The position numbers and the translations under genes were made by a program. The notes under the pieces were generated by a model. That model was not told the DNA's origin and did not search any database. It was given only the letters and a program-made list of their open reading frames with translations. Shown piece by piece: positions 41,741-53,543 of a DNA stretch of 64,000 bases (positions are counted from its first letter, which is position 1; each line of letters begins with the position of its first letter). The DNA comes from Phyto melanocephala (taxonomy: Eukaryota > Arthropoda > Insecta > Diptera > Rhinophoridae): contig OW799237.1 in the NCBI GenBank assembly GCA_941918925.1, positions 71,417,626 to 71,481,625 of the forward strand, given 5' to 3'.

Positions 41741-44673
41741 TGTAATGTGCAAGACGGAACAACAATAAAAAATTGCTGTGCTAAGGGTGTTTGGATAAGT
41801 TCTTAAGAAAGCTCGACATGAAAAATCCTAAGAACAAATCCTGCATTCGGTTTAGTCGAAAACGGACCAGGTCAATGGGAGCCTATAATAACTAGCTAGC
41901 AGTCGGTCGGGGGGGTTCGTGACCCATCTATTTTCAACTCATTTTTACATATTAAATTATTTATAAGACTCCCGTTTGTAACACTAATAAATTAACAAGC
42001 TAACTGTAGAGAATAGACATAGTATTTAAAACAAAACAAAAACAAGCCCCTACTATGCCATTATGAAAAAAACCAAACTTATTATTGATCAATTTATTAT
42101 TATATATTTAAAATACGTTTTCCCAGGTGACGTGGAAAACTTGTGCCTCAAAACCCTCCCTTACCATGATTCTATAGGCACTACATAATGTTTGGTAGAA
42201 TCCCACACTTACTTTACATTACCCTAGCGCATTAGTTCATATAGAAAACAATTTATTTTTCTAGTAATTAATTTTACTCCAATTCATTTATTTTACAAAA
42301 TATCAGATTAAAACTAAAAAATATAAAATCAAAATTTTTGTCATAACTTATAGGGTTTTGCTACACAAAAAAATCCTTTAAATTTAAACCATAATAACTA
42401 ACAAATTCGGAAGCTAAAAAAAAATTTTTACAATAATCTTCTATGAAATTTTCCTTAGTATATATAAGCTTTTGTCTTTCCTTTTGAATGCATATGAATA
42501 AAAATTTTAAATTGTTACAAAAAAACTAATTCATTAAAACGGTTACGGTTTCGTTTACAAATTAATAATTACGTTTGAGTAAAACTTTAAGCAAACATGT
42601 TTTCAGTGTTGTAATAAAAGGTATTAAAAAAAAAAAAGAATAGGTAAACAGAGAAATGCAAATTAATTCAAGTTTTGCTTCTTCTTTCTAAGTGGCTATT
42701 AATTGCCTTTTCTGGTTTTCATTTAATTAATTTAATTTTTAGTGCTATTTAGAACGTAATTTATACGATTTAAAATTATGAAAATTAACTAAATAGTGAT
42801 CTTAATTAAGAATATATATTATAATAAAAATGTAAATGTTATTAAACCACAAAATTATACAATAAAATTTAAGAAAATTAAAAATTTATAATAAAAAGAA
42901 AAATATGTGTTTTACTATATTTAAATTTTGTTTTTTTTTTTTTTTTTGTTTGAAAGGGGTAATATAGTAGCATTTAATTTATACTATTAACAATTTATGC
43001 TTCATATATTATTAGTTAGGACGTTAGAGTTTTTACACAAAAAGAAAGAAAATGAATTTAGATAATACTGTGGACAATAAGAAATTACAACAAAACAATG
43101 CAACTTCATCAATGAATGACAAAATAGAATCACTGGATTCTATTAGCTTTTATTTGGGCATTATTACCTTCTTCTTTAACTTTTACTATGATTTTTACTA
43201 TATTGGACTATATTCATTGATGAGTTGTGTGGTTTTGTTTAGATGCAAGATTATTCTATAGATAAATCACATTGAGGTATAGTTTCACTTACCAAGTTTA
43301 CACGATGGACGATGAGGCCTCTCCGTTCACGATGTGTTGGTATTTCTATTTCAGTAAGAAGTAAATATTTATAGGATATTCTTGCATACCTTTCTATTTC
43401 TATTTCCTATTATTAATTAATAATTATTAATTAACGATTGCTGAGGTGGTAGCTTAGTTTATGAGTATGTTTGAATTTTGTAATAAAAATATTTTGATGT
43501 TTAGGAACGTTAAAGGTGTAGAAGCTGATGCATTTAATTTAATGTTTGCTTAAAGATGATAAATTTCTACGTAATACAAGTTCTCTGGCCAAATTTAGGG
43601 TTATACACGATAATGCTTGCTAATAGAGATCAACGTGTTTTTCTTTATCAGTCCACATAAAAGTTTTAGGAAATGTACATTTATTGCTATATTCATTAAA
43701 ATTTTGCATCAGCTTTCCAGCAGCCGGTGATAACCATGTACGCTTTTTGCAATCTGGACTTTTAGTGCCCAATGTGCTTAAGTTACGCAGGATAGGTATT
43801 AAATGTGGACCAATTTCAAATTTAGTTGTCTAAAAAAAATTTTTAGGTTTTTAGGAAAATTTAACATAAAATATTTGTATAAAAAGTTTTACCTTGACTT
43901 TTACAATTGTTTAGAAAAGAAAATTGATAAAAAAATACTGTAGAAAATAGGATGGATTATTAATATTAATTAATATTATTTCCCTGGTTTAAATCTAAAA
44001 CTTCACTTATTGACTTTAATACGTCTGAATTCCACTAAATTTGCACAGAAAAGGAAGTAGAACTTTTCGTTGCCTATTAATTCGATTTGGTGAGAGGAAG
44101 TTTAGTGTGAGATTGTCTATTTGGCAATGTACCATATCTATAGGTAATTTCCTAGTGTCAAAAATTCGTAATTGCAAACGCTGTGGCAACATAAACCGAC
44201 CTACCGAATATTTTACCTTTAATTTAATTGATTTTTTTTTTCCACTTTACAGAACTTACGAATAACATTGCCAAACTTTAATTGAATAAATATTTAGATA
44301 GTGCAAACGATTCCTTTAATTATTTTATCTAGCCATGTAACTTGTTGGGTAATTTAAAATAAGATGTGTAAACTTCCAATGTTTGTATACTTGTGTATAT
44401 AAATGTATGTATATAAACATATCATGGTTGTATACAAATACCAATTAAAAAAAGAAAACATATGCTAAAAAAAAACATGTATATTAGGTAGATAATTAAA
44501 TATTAGGACTGCTAGATACATGAACAACTCTAAACAATTTAAAAATGAAAATATTACTTATTAATCGAATTATAAATCAAATAATCAAAACTAACTATAA
44601 TGTTCTAAAAAAAAATATAGACAAAACCAAAATTATCAACAAACTAACGAATTATAATAAGGCGTTTACTATA
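41741..44673 (-). repeat. 5' LTR of the gypsy element, uninterrupted
   Basis: The 2933 bases begin TGTAATGTGC on the plus strand and end ACTATA before AAGG. It gives the intact version of the LTR and shows where the family B element entered the other copy. It should contain the promoter and polyadenylation site of the element; none was assigned with confidence. On the opposite strand the 69-codon frame MNLDNTVDNKKL... (43052-43261, also 33931-34140) and a 75-79-codon frame (44041-44265, also 34921-35160) are open, but similarity to known proteins was not recognised. Confidence 0.85.
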
Positions 44674-44677
44674 AAGG
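44674..44677 (+). repeat. target duplication AAGG of the gypsy element, right copy
   Basis: AAGG follows the LTR end and continues as gtataaaaattct, the tail of the interrupted family B copy, which runs to about 44700. Confidence 0.75.
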
Positions 44678-44700
44678 GTATAAAAATTCTTTGTGAAAAT

Positions 44701-44939
44701 AAGAAATTTTTTGGAAGGGAACAGGTACAAGATTGATTGTTAGTTCTCGTAAGTTCAAGTTTAAAGCATTAGTTTGTTTTCTTTATCTTTAATATGGCTT
44801 TAGGGAGCTCCTTCAAGTAGGATAAAGATATTTATTTATTTATTAAATAAAAGAGGAAAAAATATTTTTTTTTTGTTAAATGTTCGACAGATTTTTATTT
44901 TCAATTCAGGGGGCAGGATTTTGTTCCGTGATAGCGTAA
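44701..44939. other. no recognisable feature
   Basis: AT-rich sequence between the family B tail and a divergent family A copy. No gene or repeat was seen. Confidence 0.4.
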
Positions 44940-45985
44940 AAGAGAGCAATTTTTGGCTCCGATAGAGGTCGGACCGAAAAAGCTAGAGGAGGGTTTAACT
45001 TTTGCCAAAATATTTCTTATACACAAGGTTTGTTTAATATTAAAATGAACCAAAATCTAAATATTGGGAAGATAGTTATATGCTAGTGTAGGTCAAAAAA
45101 ACCATGTCCTCCCAACATCGAATAAAATGCAATTGTGTCCAAACGCATTAACGTAGAGCCATGAAACTTCGAATATATATTTCCTGAGTAAAAACAATAT
45201 TTTTCAAATATTTTGCTCAAGTCTATGCATTAGGAAAGGAGTTATAGATCAAAATGTATGAAAATTTTTACCGCACAGTGAATTTTTCGGTATATTCAAA
45301 ATTTTAAACATAATAAATCTGACAAAGTTAAATGTATGATAAATCTATGAAATTTCGCAAGCATTGCTTTTTGGTCAAAAACTTTGTTCTAACTGAAAAA
45401 AATGTGACGCGCTCACTTTAGCGCCAAACTCCCATATCATTAGCATTATCTCAAATTCAAAAAATTTCTCTACGGACAAAAATTTTGAAAGAATAAAGGG
45501 CTCTATACTGAAATATCGAAATTGACTTTATCATCAGCAGAAACTACTTTGACACGCCTACTATAACGTCCACTTTTCACGTAATCTATTGTTAACGAAG
45601 TTAAAGGGCTCACAAAACCGACAGAGTTAGAGGCATAATGATGAAACTTCGCACATATAATTTTCTAGTCAATGTCATTTTTATGCATTGTTAACGCCTA
45701 CCTCCGATATAATGCTTTATCTTAAATTCATAGAATTTCTCTAGAAGGTGTTTGGAAGAATAAAGGACTATATTGAAATATCTAAGTTGAATTTATTAGT
45801 AAAAACTTTATTGATATACCTATTTAAACGCCCGTATTCATTGAAAGACTAAATTTACAAAAATATTTTACTAAAAGTGACACCTATTTTAGTATTAAGT
45901 TATTATTCCATAGCGATTACTGGTAAAAACAAAATAATAAGTTCTGAGCTATAAAAGTACACAAAATTGGTGGTGGGTACCACTA
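44940..45985 (+). mobile_element. divergent family A copy lacking the mariner remnant
   Basis: It is recognisable by 'gatagaggtcggaccgaaaa', 'catcgaataaaatgcaattg', 'ttaccgcacagtgaattttt' and 'cacgcctactataacg'. The 5' hairpin and the 3' terminal hairpin are missing, and about 600 bases of mariner-derived sequence present in other copies are absent. It looks older than the other copies. Confidence 0.7.
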
Positions 45986-46420
45986 ATTCGGGTAATTAGG
46001 TTATTAAAATCAAGTACATTTTTTATTTCTATAAAAGTAACACTTACTAAAGTCCCAATTTATAAGCGAGAGTAATAAGTACTTCTACGAGTCCCTATCT
46101 GTACTCCAATGACATCGACTTGTTAAAATAATGTGTAAAGATGGCAAATTGTAAGTAGTGAAGAACTTGTTTTTGGTACATTCAACTCATTAGTTTGTAA
46201 TGAGAGTCTTTGCAGGAAATGGTATTTAATAAGTATACATCACTTGAACGTTAACGAAAAAAACGATACCAAGCAAAAACAAGAATAATTCATTTAATAC
46301 AAATCAAAAATCAACAACTGAGAAACAATAAAAAAAGTTTTCTAACGCTGAAATTGTAAACAAATATACCTTCGAGTTGATAAACAATTGCTTGATACAA
46401 AACCCTGTTTGCATTTTTTT
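45986..46420. other. no recognisable feature
   Basis: AT-rich sequence. No open frame, RNA gene or repeat was recognised. Confidence 0.4.
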
Positions 46421-46816
46421 ATTGTCTACTTAAATTTTAAAACAAATTTGGTTTATTTATTTGATTGTGAATACAAATTCAGCTGTTTTGGTTATGTCGT
46501 CTGTATTGTATTGCTCAATGTCGAATAAGCAGTGAAGCAATTCAGGACTACAAAAATTAACGACTGCAGACATTTGGAAAAAAATTTTAGCAAATAAAAA
46601 ATAAATAAATAAATGTTGTTTTTCATCTTTAAAACGATAAAATAATTGTTAAAACAATTTTTATACTAAAAACATGTCTATTGTTATGCCTGTCTGTATT
46701 GACCCAACACAACAATTGAACAACAAAATTATATTAAATAAAAGTTAAGAGTTAAACAAATTTTCTAAACAACAATCAGACAATACTGTCTCCTAATACA
46801 AAAATAGTGCTGATAT
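46421..46816 (+). repeat. 400-base direct repeat, left copy
   Basis: It runs from TTGTCTACTTAAATTTTAAA to 'aaaatagtgctgatat' and is repeated with a few differences at 48128-48517. The two copies bracket a family A element. No coding potential was seen. Confidence 0.8.
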
Positions 46817-46825
46817 GCAATGCCC

Positions 46826-48115
46826 CTAGGCAATGTCATTACTGTGCCAGAAAATTAAGGTTCCACGCCCACTTTTACGCCCACCTCCCATATAACGGTT
46901 TAACTGAAATTCATATAATTTATCTATGAATAAAGATTTTGGAATAACAAAGGACTATATTGAAATACCTTAGTTGTACTCATTAGCAAAAAAAACTTTA
47001 ACACGCCTACTATAACGCCTACTTTTTACGTTATCTACCGAAATACGTTATCTAATGAAATTTAAAAGCTCATAAAACCGACAAAATTAGAGGTATGAAG
47101 GTGAAATTTGCTACATATATCCTTCTAATCAATGTTATTGTTGTGCCAAAAAGTTTAAGTGACACGCCCACTTTAGCGCCTACCTCCCATATAACGGTTT
47201 ATCTTAAATACATCTAATTTCTCTGTTGACAAAGTTCTTGGGAATATAAAGGACTATATTAAAATATCTAAGTTGTATTTATTACCAGAAATTTTATTGA
47301 CACGCCTACTTTAACGCCCACTTTCATTGAAAGACTACATTTACAAAAGCATTTTAGTAGCATATCGAAGTTATTATGGGTTGATAAATTTTAAGGGCCG
47401 ATGTTGATTTTAAATAAAACACAAATTATTTAAGAAATTATTACCATTTCTTTTTATAATGATAATATTTGTACGGTTCAATTATGTATTTAACAAAATA
47501 TCTGCCAAATGACACCCCCCCCCTTCCTTGGCGCCATTCCTCTATCTGATGATCCAAATTTTCAATGACAATGTTGATGCTTAATTGTTGGGCACGATGA
47601 TGAGTCGAGGTTGACTGCTCTTTTGCCAGACTATCGCGAAAAACACCAATGGTTCACATTCAACGAACTAAGAAGGCATTTACAGATGTTCTCACATTTT
47701 GTACAGACCTGTTTTGCTGAAATTTTAATATTTTTTACAATTCTCCCGATTGTGGACGTATTCGAACGATGATGTTGACCAAAAGAATCACGAAGTGCCC
47801 AAAATGCATTTTCATAAAAAACCTGAATAACTTTAACGCGTTGCTCATTCGCGTATCTTTCCACGGATCAACTTGAGTTAGTCTGAGATTGAGAAATGTC
47901 AAATAAAATGCAAAAAAAAACTTGGCGCTTAGGTGTGGTTCACCTTCAACATGGGCCTTTAAAATTTAACCACCCTCTACAAAGAAAGTGATACATATTT
48001 TATTATAAAGAGATTATTCCATAGCGATTAACAAAATAATAAATATTGTGGATATAAAAAAATGTGGTGGATATAAAAGGTTCGGCACAGCCGAATATAG
48101 TGCTCTTACTTGTTT
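46826..48115 (+). mobile_element. family A, 3' half
   Basis: It starts inside the sub-repeat region ('caatgtcattactgtgccag'), carries the mariner remnant at 47376-47977, and ends with the terminal hairpin TTCGGCACAGCCGAA and CTCTTACTTG. In the minus direction 47631-47864 keeps the N-terminal HTH-like segment of the mariner transposase (ALRDSFGQHHRSNTSTIGRI). Confidence 0.75.
47376..47977 (-). repeat. mariner-derived deletion remnant inside family A
   Basis: Inverted ends resembling GGTTGATAAATTTTAAGGGCC on the left and GGCCTTTAAAATTTAACCACC on the right. The reverse-complement copy at 58933-59550 shares its particular substitutions. Confidence 0.6.
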
Positions 48116-48127
48116 ATTATCTATTTT

Positions 48128-48517
48128 ATTGTCTATTTAAAAACAAATTTGGTTTATTTATTTGATTGTGAATATAAATTCAGCTGTTTTGGTTATGTCG
48201 TCTGTATTGTATTGTTCAATGTCGAATAAGCAGTGAAGCAATTCAGGAATACAAAAATGAACGACTGCAGACATTTACAAAACATTTTTAGCAAATAAAA
48301 AATAAATAAATAAACGTTGTTTTTCATCTTTAAAACGATAAAATAATTGTTAAAACAATTTTTATACTAAAAACATGTCTATTGTTATGCCTGTCTCTAT
48401 TGATCCAACACAACAATTGAACAACAAAATTATATTAAATAAAAGTGTAGAGTTAAACAAATTTTCTAAACAACAATCAGACAATACTGTCTCCTAATAC
48501 AAAAATAGTGCTGATAT
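48128..48517 (+). repeat. 400-base direct repeat, right copy
   Basis: It is nearly identical to 46421-46816, sharing 'cagctgttttggttatgtcg', 'gaataagcagtgaagcaatt' and 'aacaatcagacaatactgtc'. Confidence 0.8.
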
Positions 48518-48587
48518 ACTTAGGTGTTGTGTATTGAACAACTTATTTAAAACAATACAAAATGAAATAAAACTTTAAATAAGGCCA

Positions 48588-49610
48588 CTGTATTCGACTG
48601 TGCCGAATTTTTCTTACCCACCACCAATTCTGTGTACTTTTATAGCAAAAAAATTTATTACTTTTATATTAACAGTAATCGCTATGGAATAATCTCTTTA
48701 TACTGAAATATGCATCACTTTCTATGTGTAGCAACGATTTGCTATTGATATTTTTGCGGAAACTGAAAAGTACCAGAGGTACTTAAAAAATAATTTTAGC
48801 ATTATGTGGGCATGGCAACTCAACTCTTAAAGTTTTAAAAATAATGTTTGAATTCAACCTAGGTAATCCACTACAAATTTCTTTGTGATTATGAATATAA
48901 GAAAAAGCATAATATAATTAACAAGAAAGCTGTATATGCGAAATTTTATCATTATGTCGATGTTATGAGCTTTTAACTTTCATTAACAGCAGATTATATG
49001 AGAAGTGGTCATTAATATAGGCGTCTTAAAATAGTTTTTTAGATATTTCAATATAAAGTTAAAATCTTTGTCCATAGAGAAATAATGTGAATTTGAGATA
49101 AAGCGTTATATAAGAGGAGGGCGTTAGAGTAGGCGTGTCTCCTTAATTTTCTGTTATTATAAGACTTTCGATCAAAAAGCAATGTTTGCAAATTTTCATA
49201 ATGATACATCTAATTTTGTCAGTTATATTACGTTTTTAATTTTAAATATACCGAAAAAGACACTGTGCGGTACAAATATTCGTAAATTTTTATCTACAAC
49301 TCCTTTCGTCATGTATAACTTTGAGAAGATTTCAAGGAAAGATACTTTTTTTAATCAGGAAATCTAGATTCCAAAATTCATGGCTCTACGTTAATGCGTT
49401 TAGGCACATGGTTTGTTCGATCTACTCTTGCATTACGAGCTATAACTCTCTTCCTAATATTCCGATTAAGCCCATTTTCAATACCAAACAAGCCTTGTGT
49501 ATAAGAGATATTCTGGCAAAATATGATGAGCCTCTTTAGTTTTCCGGTTCGAGCTGCTTCGTGCTTTCAACATACGGACGGACATATCTAGATCGTCCTA
49601 AAATGAAATC
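48588..49610 (-). mobile_element. divergent family A copy, inverted
   Basis: It starts with a degenerate hairpin (TTCGACTGTGCCGAA) and 'cccaccaccaattctgtgta', and continues through sub-repeat remnants to 'acggacatatctagatcgtc'. The mariner remnant is absent. It is strongly diverged with indels, suggesting an old copy. Confidence 0.65.
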
Positions 49611-50082
49611 GGCTGTGCGATTCACTTATGCGATTATCGCAAAAACAAGCAAATAACAATTATTTCGATTTCGGTATTTAGTAGCATATTTTAACGACAT
49701 CTGTTAGTTATTGTCATCTAAACGACAATAATTTTTCGGTTGTTTTTTTTATCGACAAAAAGTTGAACCTCATACCCGATTCAAAAACTGAATTAGTTAA
49801 TTTGGACACTTTTTATGACAAAAATGCCACTTTAATGTAATGTAATGAATTACAAAAATCGATTTTTATCCAAATACCAGCAAATGTATCGTCTAAATTT
49901 TTGATCTTTATATTAATAATTTCTTCTTTTTCTTGAACTTGAGATCACTTTTTGTTTTTTATAAAAAATTTTTTCTTAACAACCAATATTTTGCGACCAA
50001 ACAATAAATAGCATTTTTTAGGGTAAATATACAAATTCAATAAACGAAAAACAAATTCAAAGCAATTACAAATTATGACAGG
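49611..50082. other. no recognisable feature
   Basis: AT-rich sequence with several TCGATTT-like motifs. No gene or repeat was recognised. Confidence 0.4.
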
Positions 50083-51024
50083 TAAGAGTGCTATATTCGG
50101 CCGTGTCGAATCTGATAATACCCTTTACAATCATGTACATAAGTATAATCCCACATCATATCTTAACCTATATTTCATGTTATACGTCACTTTTCCTTTT
50201 TATTTCCGACGCCATCCTTGATTTTGTGTTCTTACTTAGTTATCTGTATTCTACCAGTCAAGCCCTTTGATTTGATACCCATATTGATTTTTTTTAGACG
50301 CCATTTTTACTTTACATTTTTTTTAATAATTTACTGTATTCTACTGGTCAAAACCTTTCATTTGATACCAATATTGAGGGGGTCCAAGAAGTTACATCTC
50401 AAAATACCAGATTTGATTTATTATTTATATTTTAATTTTTTTTATATTGCTTATATTGCGCTAGTCACGTTCTTTCAGATGATACCAAATTGACTCTCTC
50501 AGTTGTCTAAGAGGTGTAAAAATTTGATTTTAGTTTGTAAATTTTTTGTATATTTTTGAAAAAAAAATTTTTGATATAACTTTACCGATTAGAGCACGAA
50601 TATATCTCACGAATATATCTAGAGGCATATTATTATCTACAAATAGTATCAAAGGTACCTATAAATTATTCTATGGCTGAAAATGTTTAATTTTGGTGTT
50701 AAAAATATGGGAATAAACAGAGGCAGTCTTGTTTATTTGCTTATATCTCACAAAGTTAAGAAGCGATTGTGCTGAATTTCAATAGCGATTCATTCCCGGA
50801 TATTTCCAAAAGATTATTACCATACACAGGTCTGAGGAACATGTGGTTGCTTTTAAAAATTGATTTCAACCAACACACGGGCAGACGGGCATGGTATAAT
50901 CGACTCCTCTATTCATAAGCTTTCAGAAAATAAATATATAACTTTATGGGGTAGGAAATACAAATTGCATAAATTACAAACAGAACTATTTACACCCATG
51001 TGCTCCACAGGTGAAGGGTATAAA
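50083..51024 (+). mobile_element. family B element, divergent but both ends present
   Basis: It begins GACAGGTAAGAGTGCTATAT with the hairpin ATTCGGCCGTGTCGAAT and ends 'ccacaggtgaagggtataaa', the uninterrupted form of the end into which the gypsy element inserted elsewhere. The middle (50150-50560) differs from the other copies. It is non-coding. Confidence 0.7.
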
Positions 51025-52624
51025 AATATTTTGTAGAAAAGCCGGGAAAAAATGTTTTATCAATAATACGTACATATGTATAACAAGCTAATGCATTACA
51101 AAAATAGCAAACACTATTAGAGTATCGTTTTAGATCTTATTAACTAAAAATACTGCAAATGTTGGCTAAAATTATAGATTGACTTATTTTTCACGCAGTC
51201 ATTTATAAAAAGCTGTCTTTTGTGAAATATCCTAGAAAGTCTTCTTGTCTACTTTAAACCTTTGCGACCTTTGAATTTTTATCCTGCTGTAATCTTGATG
51301 CAAAAAGTTGAGATTTTCATTTTGAGGGTCGTAAATCTCGAAAAAAACACTACATATCTGGGATAAGTAGCCTTTTTTTTTATAAGTTTTAATTATGAAA
51401 AGATATATATATGTATATGTTTAATTTTCTTCCAAACATTCCGTTTTCAGTTTTAGCTTAAGTTCTATGTTAATAGCTTAAGTGTCTATACTTGATCTTC
51501 ACTTAATCGTGGATTAAACATTTGTCAACCAGTTTTTATGATTTATAGCTTATTTTATTCATTATATTTGAAGCTTTTTTAAAAATGACAAAAACTATTT
51601 AGACCTGATTATGACCTTTTGGAAACAAAGACTAGTACTCATTTTGCATGAAAAACAAAATATTACCGCCACTTTTTTCTGAATAATTCCTAAACACTTG
51701 AATGGCTTTAAGGAATGTAGATTATTAACCATTTGTTGGTATATCGAAAGCGGATTTAAATTAAGTGCGTTAAAATCTCTATTGTCCACATATTTTTTTT
51801 ACAGTCGAGAAATTTTTTTTTTTGCAGACCAGTGTTATTTATAGAAACTGAACTTAAGTTGCAAATAAGCTATTCCAGGGGGCAAAAGGCAACTAAAAAC
51901 TGTTAAATTTTTTTGTTGTGATTATTTTGGCACCCAATTAAGAACTAAAACAAGGATCAAGAAATAGCAGCACTTTTAGACAACAAAAGTGCACAAGCAA
52001 ATGTGAGCGAATTGAAGGAGGCTTAATTAAAGGACGATGTGTCCAGAGTGATGTAGAAGATTGCTAATTCATATCAATAATAAGATTGCTAAACTGTTTT
52101 AATCAATGACCAAAATACTGAGTCACTACCAAGAATACAGTTCGACCGGCAAGAGGGCCTAGTAGGACATGCAAATCACTATATGACTCAGTTGCCTATA
52201 TTAATTTGCTTTCTTTATGGGAATTTCAGAAATTGTTCAGTTAACAAAAGTTAAGGTTTTTATAAAACAAAGTGATGGTATGACAACAATATGTAAAATA
52301 TATTTTTAATAACATTTTTATTGACTAATTATATTTAGTTCAGAGCGGATAAAACAATATACTAATTTGAAACGATTTCATAAATGTCTTAATAAAGAGA
52401 AAAATCTTTTAGACATCAAAAAGGCAGACGCTTGGACGACACTGTCACCAAACAAAGTCAAAATAATTTGAAACTTATTGTTACCTGACCCAAGACATCA
52501 GAATATAAATAGAAATAAAATAGTTACACACATTTTTGATATTTTTAATATATATTTTTCGCTTTATGATACATTATTGAATTATTACACAAGACACGAT
52601 TTTAAACGCATAAAATTTTTAACT
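51025..52624. other. intergenic region downstream of the three-domain defensin gene
   Basis: About 1.6 kb without a recognisable repeat family or gene. It may be original host sequence. The 3' untranslated region of the peptide gene should lie in the last few hundred bases. Confidence 0.4.
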
Positions 52625-53434
52625 CTACTTATGGCACATACAAACGCCTTCGAACGTACAATAACCGAACTTATAATTATTCCTTATACATTGAACATCA
52701 CAATGTAAACCATTCAGAGCAAAGAGATTAAACTTTAGTTTTTTGCTGCAAACATCTGCTAAAGCATATAACTCTTTTAGGGCAATTTTGCTTGGTTCTT
52801 CAACTTTAACCTCAGCAGAATCTGTGCCTTCAGTTACGATTAAATCGCTGGTGTTAATTTCGCTACGTATTGGATCACGACACACACATACGCCTTTAGA
52901 ATTGCAAAAACCTGTTCCATATTTATATCTATTACAAATAAATTCACAAGCAAGATGATTTTGTCTGTAGGGAATAAATAATGAGCTGCAAAAATGTTGA
53001 TCTGCAAATTCTACACTTCGGATTTCAGTGGAATCAGTATCATCAGGAATGACAAATTCGTTAGCACTAATTTCGTTATTTATTGGATTTTGACACGTAC
53101 AAACGCCTCTGAAAGTACAGAAGCCAGTCTTGTACTTATACCTTCTACAAAGAAGAGCACAACGTAAGTGATTTTGTGTGAAAGGAGTAAGCGTTGAACT
53201 GCAGATATAGCGATTAACACCGTTCAAACCAAAGTTTGCTTCTAAGGGAAGTTGAACACATTTTTTTCTTTCAATATCAGCAGAATCAGGATCATCAGCT
53301 ACGACTACATCGTTGGCGTTAATTACAGTAGAGTCAGTATTTTCGAGAGTGTTAGCATCTTCCAAGTTTTCGGCTTTCACTTGGCCAACAGCAAGAATTC
53401 CAAGTAGTGGCAATAATATCCAGAGAAATTTCAT
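52625..53434 (-). CDS. secreted precursor with three defensin-like (CS-alpha-beta) domains
   Basis: The 269-residue protein starts with a hydrophobic signal peptide (cleavage probably near residue 21, after VKA). Three domains follow with cysteines at 78, 92, 96, 106, 112, 114; at 149, 163, 167, 177, 183, 185; and at 229, 245, 249, 259, 265, 267. The spacing is C-x13(15)-C-x3-C-x9-C-x5-C-x-C, that of invertebrate defensins. Each domain contains an RYKYKTGFC-type stretch. Acidic linkers (ADDPDSADIE, PDDTDSTEIR, TEGTDSAEVK) recur before each domain like repeated propeptides. One extra cysteine lies at 59. It is a single exon, complete, with a TATA box about 100 bases upstream. It probably matures into antimicrobial peptides secreted into haemolymph or gut; cleavage sites are not certain. 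Confidence 0.85.
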   Translation of the reverse strand: MKFLWILLPLLGILAVGQVKAENLEDANTLENTDSTVINANDVVVADDPDSADIERKKCVQLPLEANFGLNGVNRYICSSTLTPFTQNHLRCALLCRRYKYKTGFCTFRGVCTCQNPINNEISANEFVIPDDTDSTEIRSVEFADQHFCSSLFIPYRQNHLACEFICNRYKYGTGFCNSKGVCVCRDPIRSEINTSDLIVTEGTDSAEVKVEEPSKIALKELYALADVCSKKLKFNLFALNGLHCDVQCIRNNYKFGYCTFEGVCMCHK

Positions 53435-53535
53435 TTTTCATAAAAAAAAAATCACTAAGAACTACAATTTAAAACATTCGGTAGTTGAAAGATTATATTT
53501 AGTTTAAATTAATTTTGTTGGGCTAAAAGGTGCTG

Positions 53536-53543
53536 TATTTATA
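53536..53543 (-). promoter_or_regulatory. TATA box of the three-domain defensin gene
   Basis: TATAAATA reads on the minus strand 102 bases before the ATG, predicting a transcription start near 53505-53512. No NF-kappaB-type site was assigned with confidence. Confidence 0.6.

Larger units (their letters stand above)
31771..44673 (-). mobile_element. Ty3/gypsy LTR retrotransposon, nearly complete, 12.9 kb
   Basis: The order on the minus strand is 5' LTR (44673-41741), primer-binding site, leader, gag, pol and 3' LTR (35553-31771, itself interrupted by a family B element). A 4-base duplication AAGG flanks it. Domain order in pol (protease, RT, RNase H, integrase) is that of Metaviridae. No env-like frame follows pol; only about 270 bases separate the pol stop from the 3' LTR. 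Paired LTRs differ at roughly ten positions, so the insertion is young. The only break seen in the coding part is a one-base shift in the gag N-terminus near 40825. The LTR ends are TGTAATG on one side and TATA on the other, not the usual TG...CA pair. Confidence 0.9.

Noticed and set aside
52743..53507. Plus-strand open frames opposite the defensin precursor
   Set aside because: They are shadows of the real minus-strand gene, which has signal peptide, domains and a TATA box.
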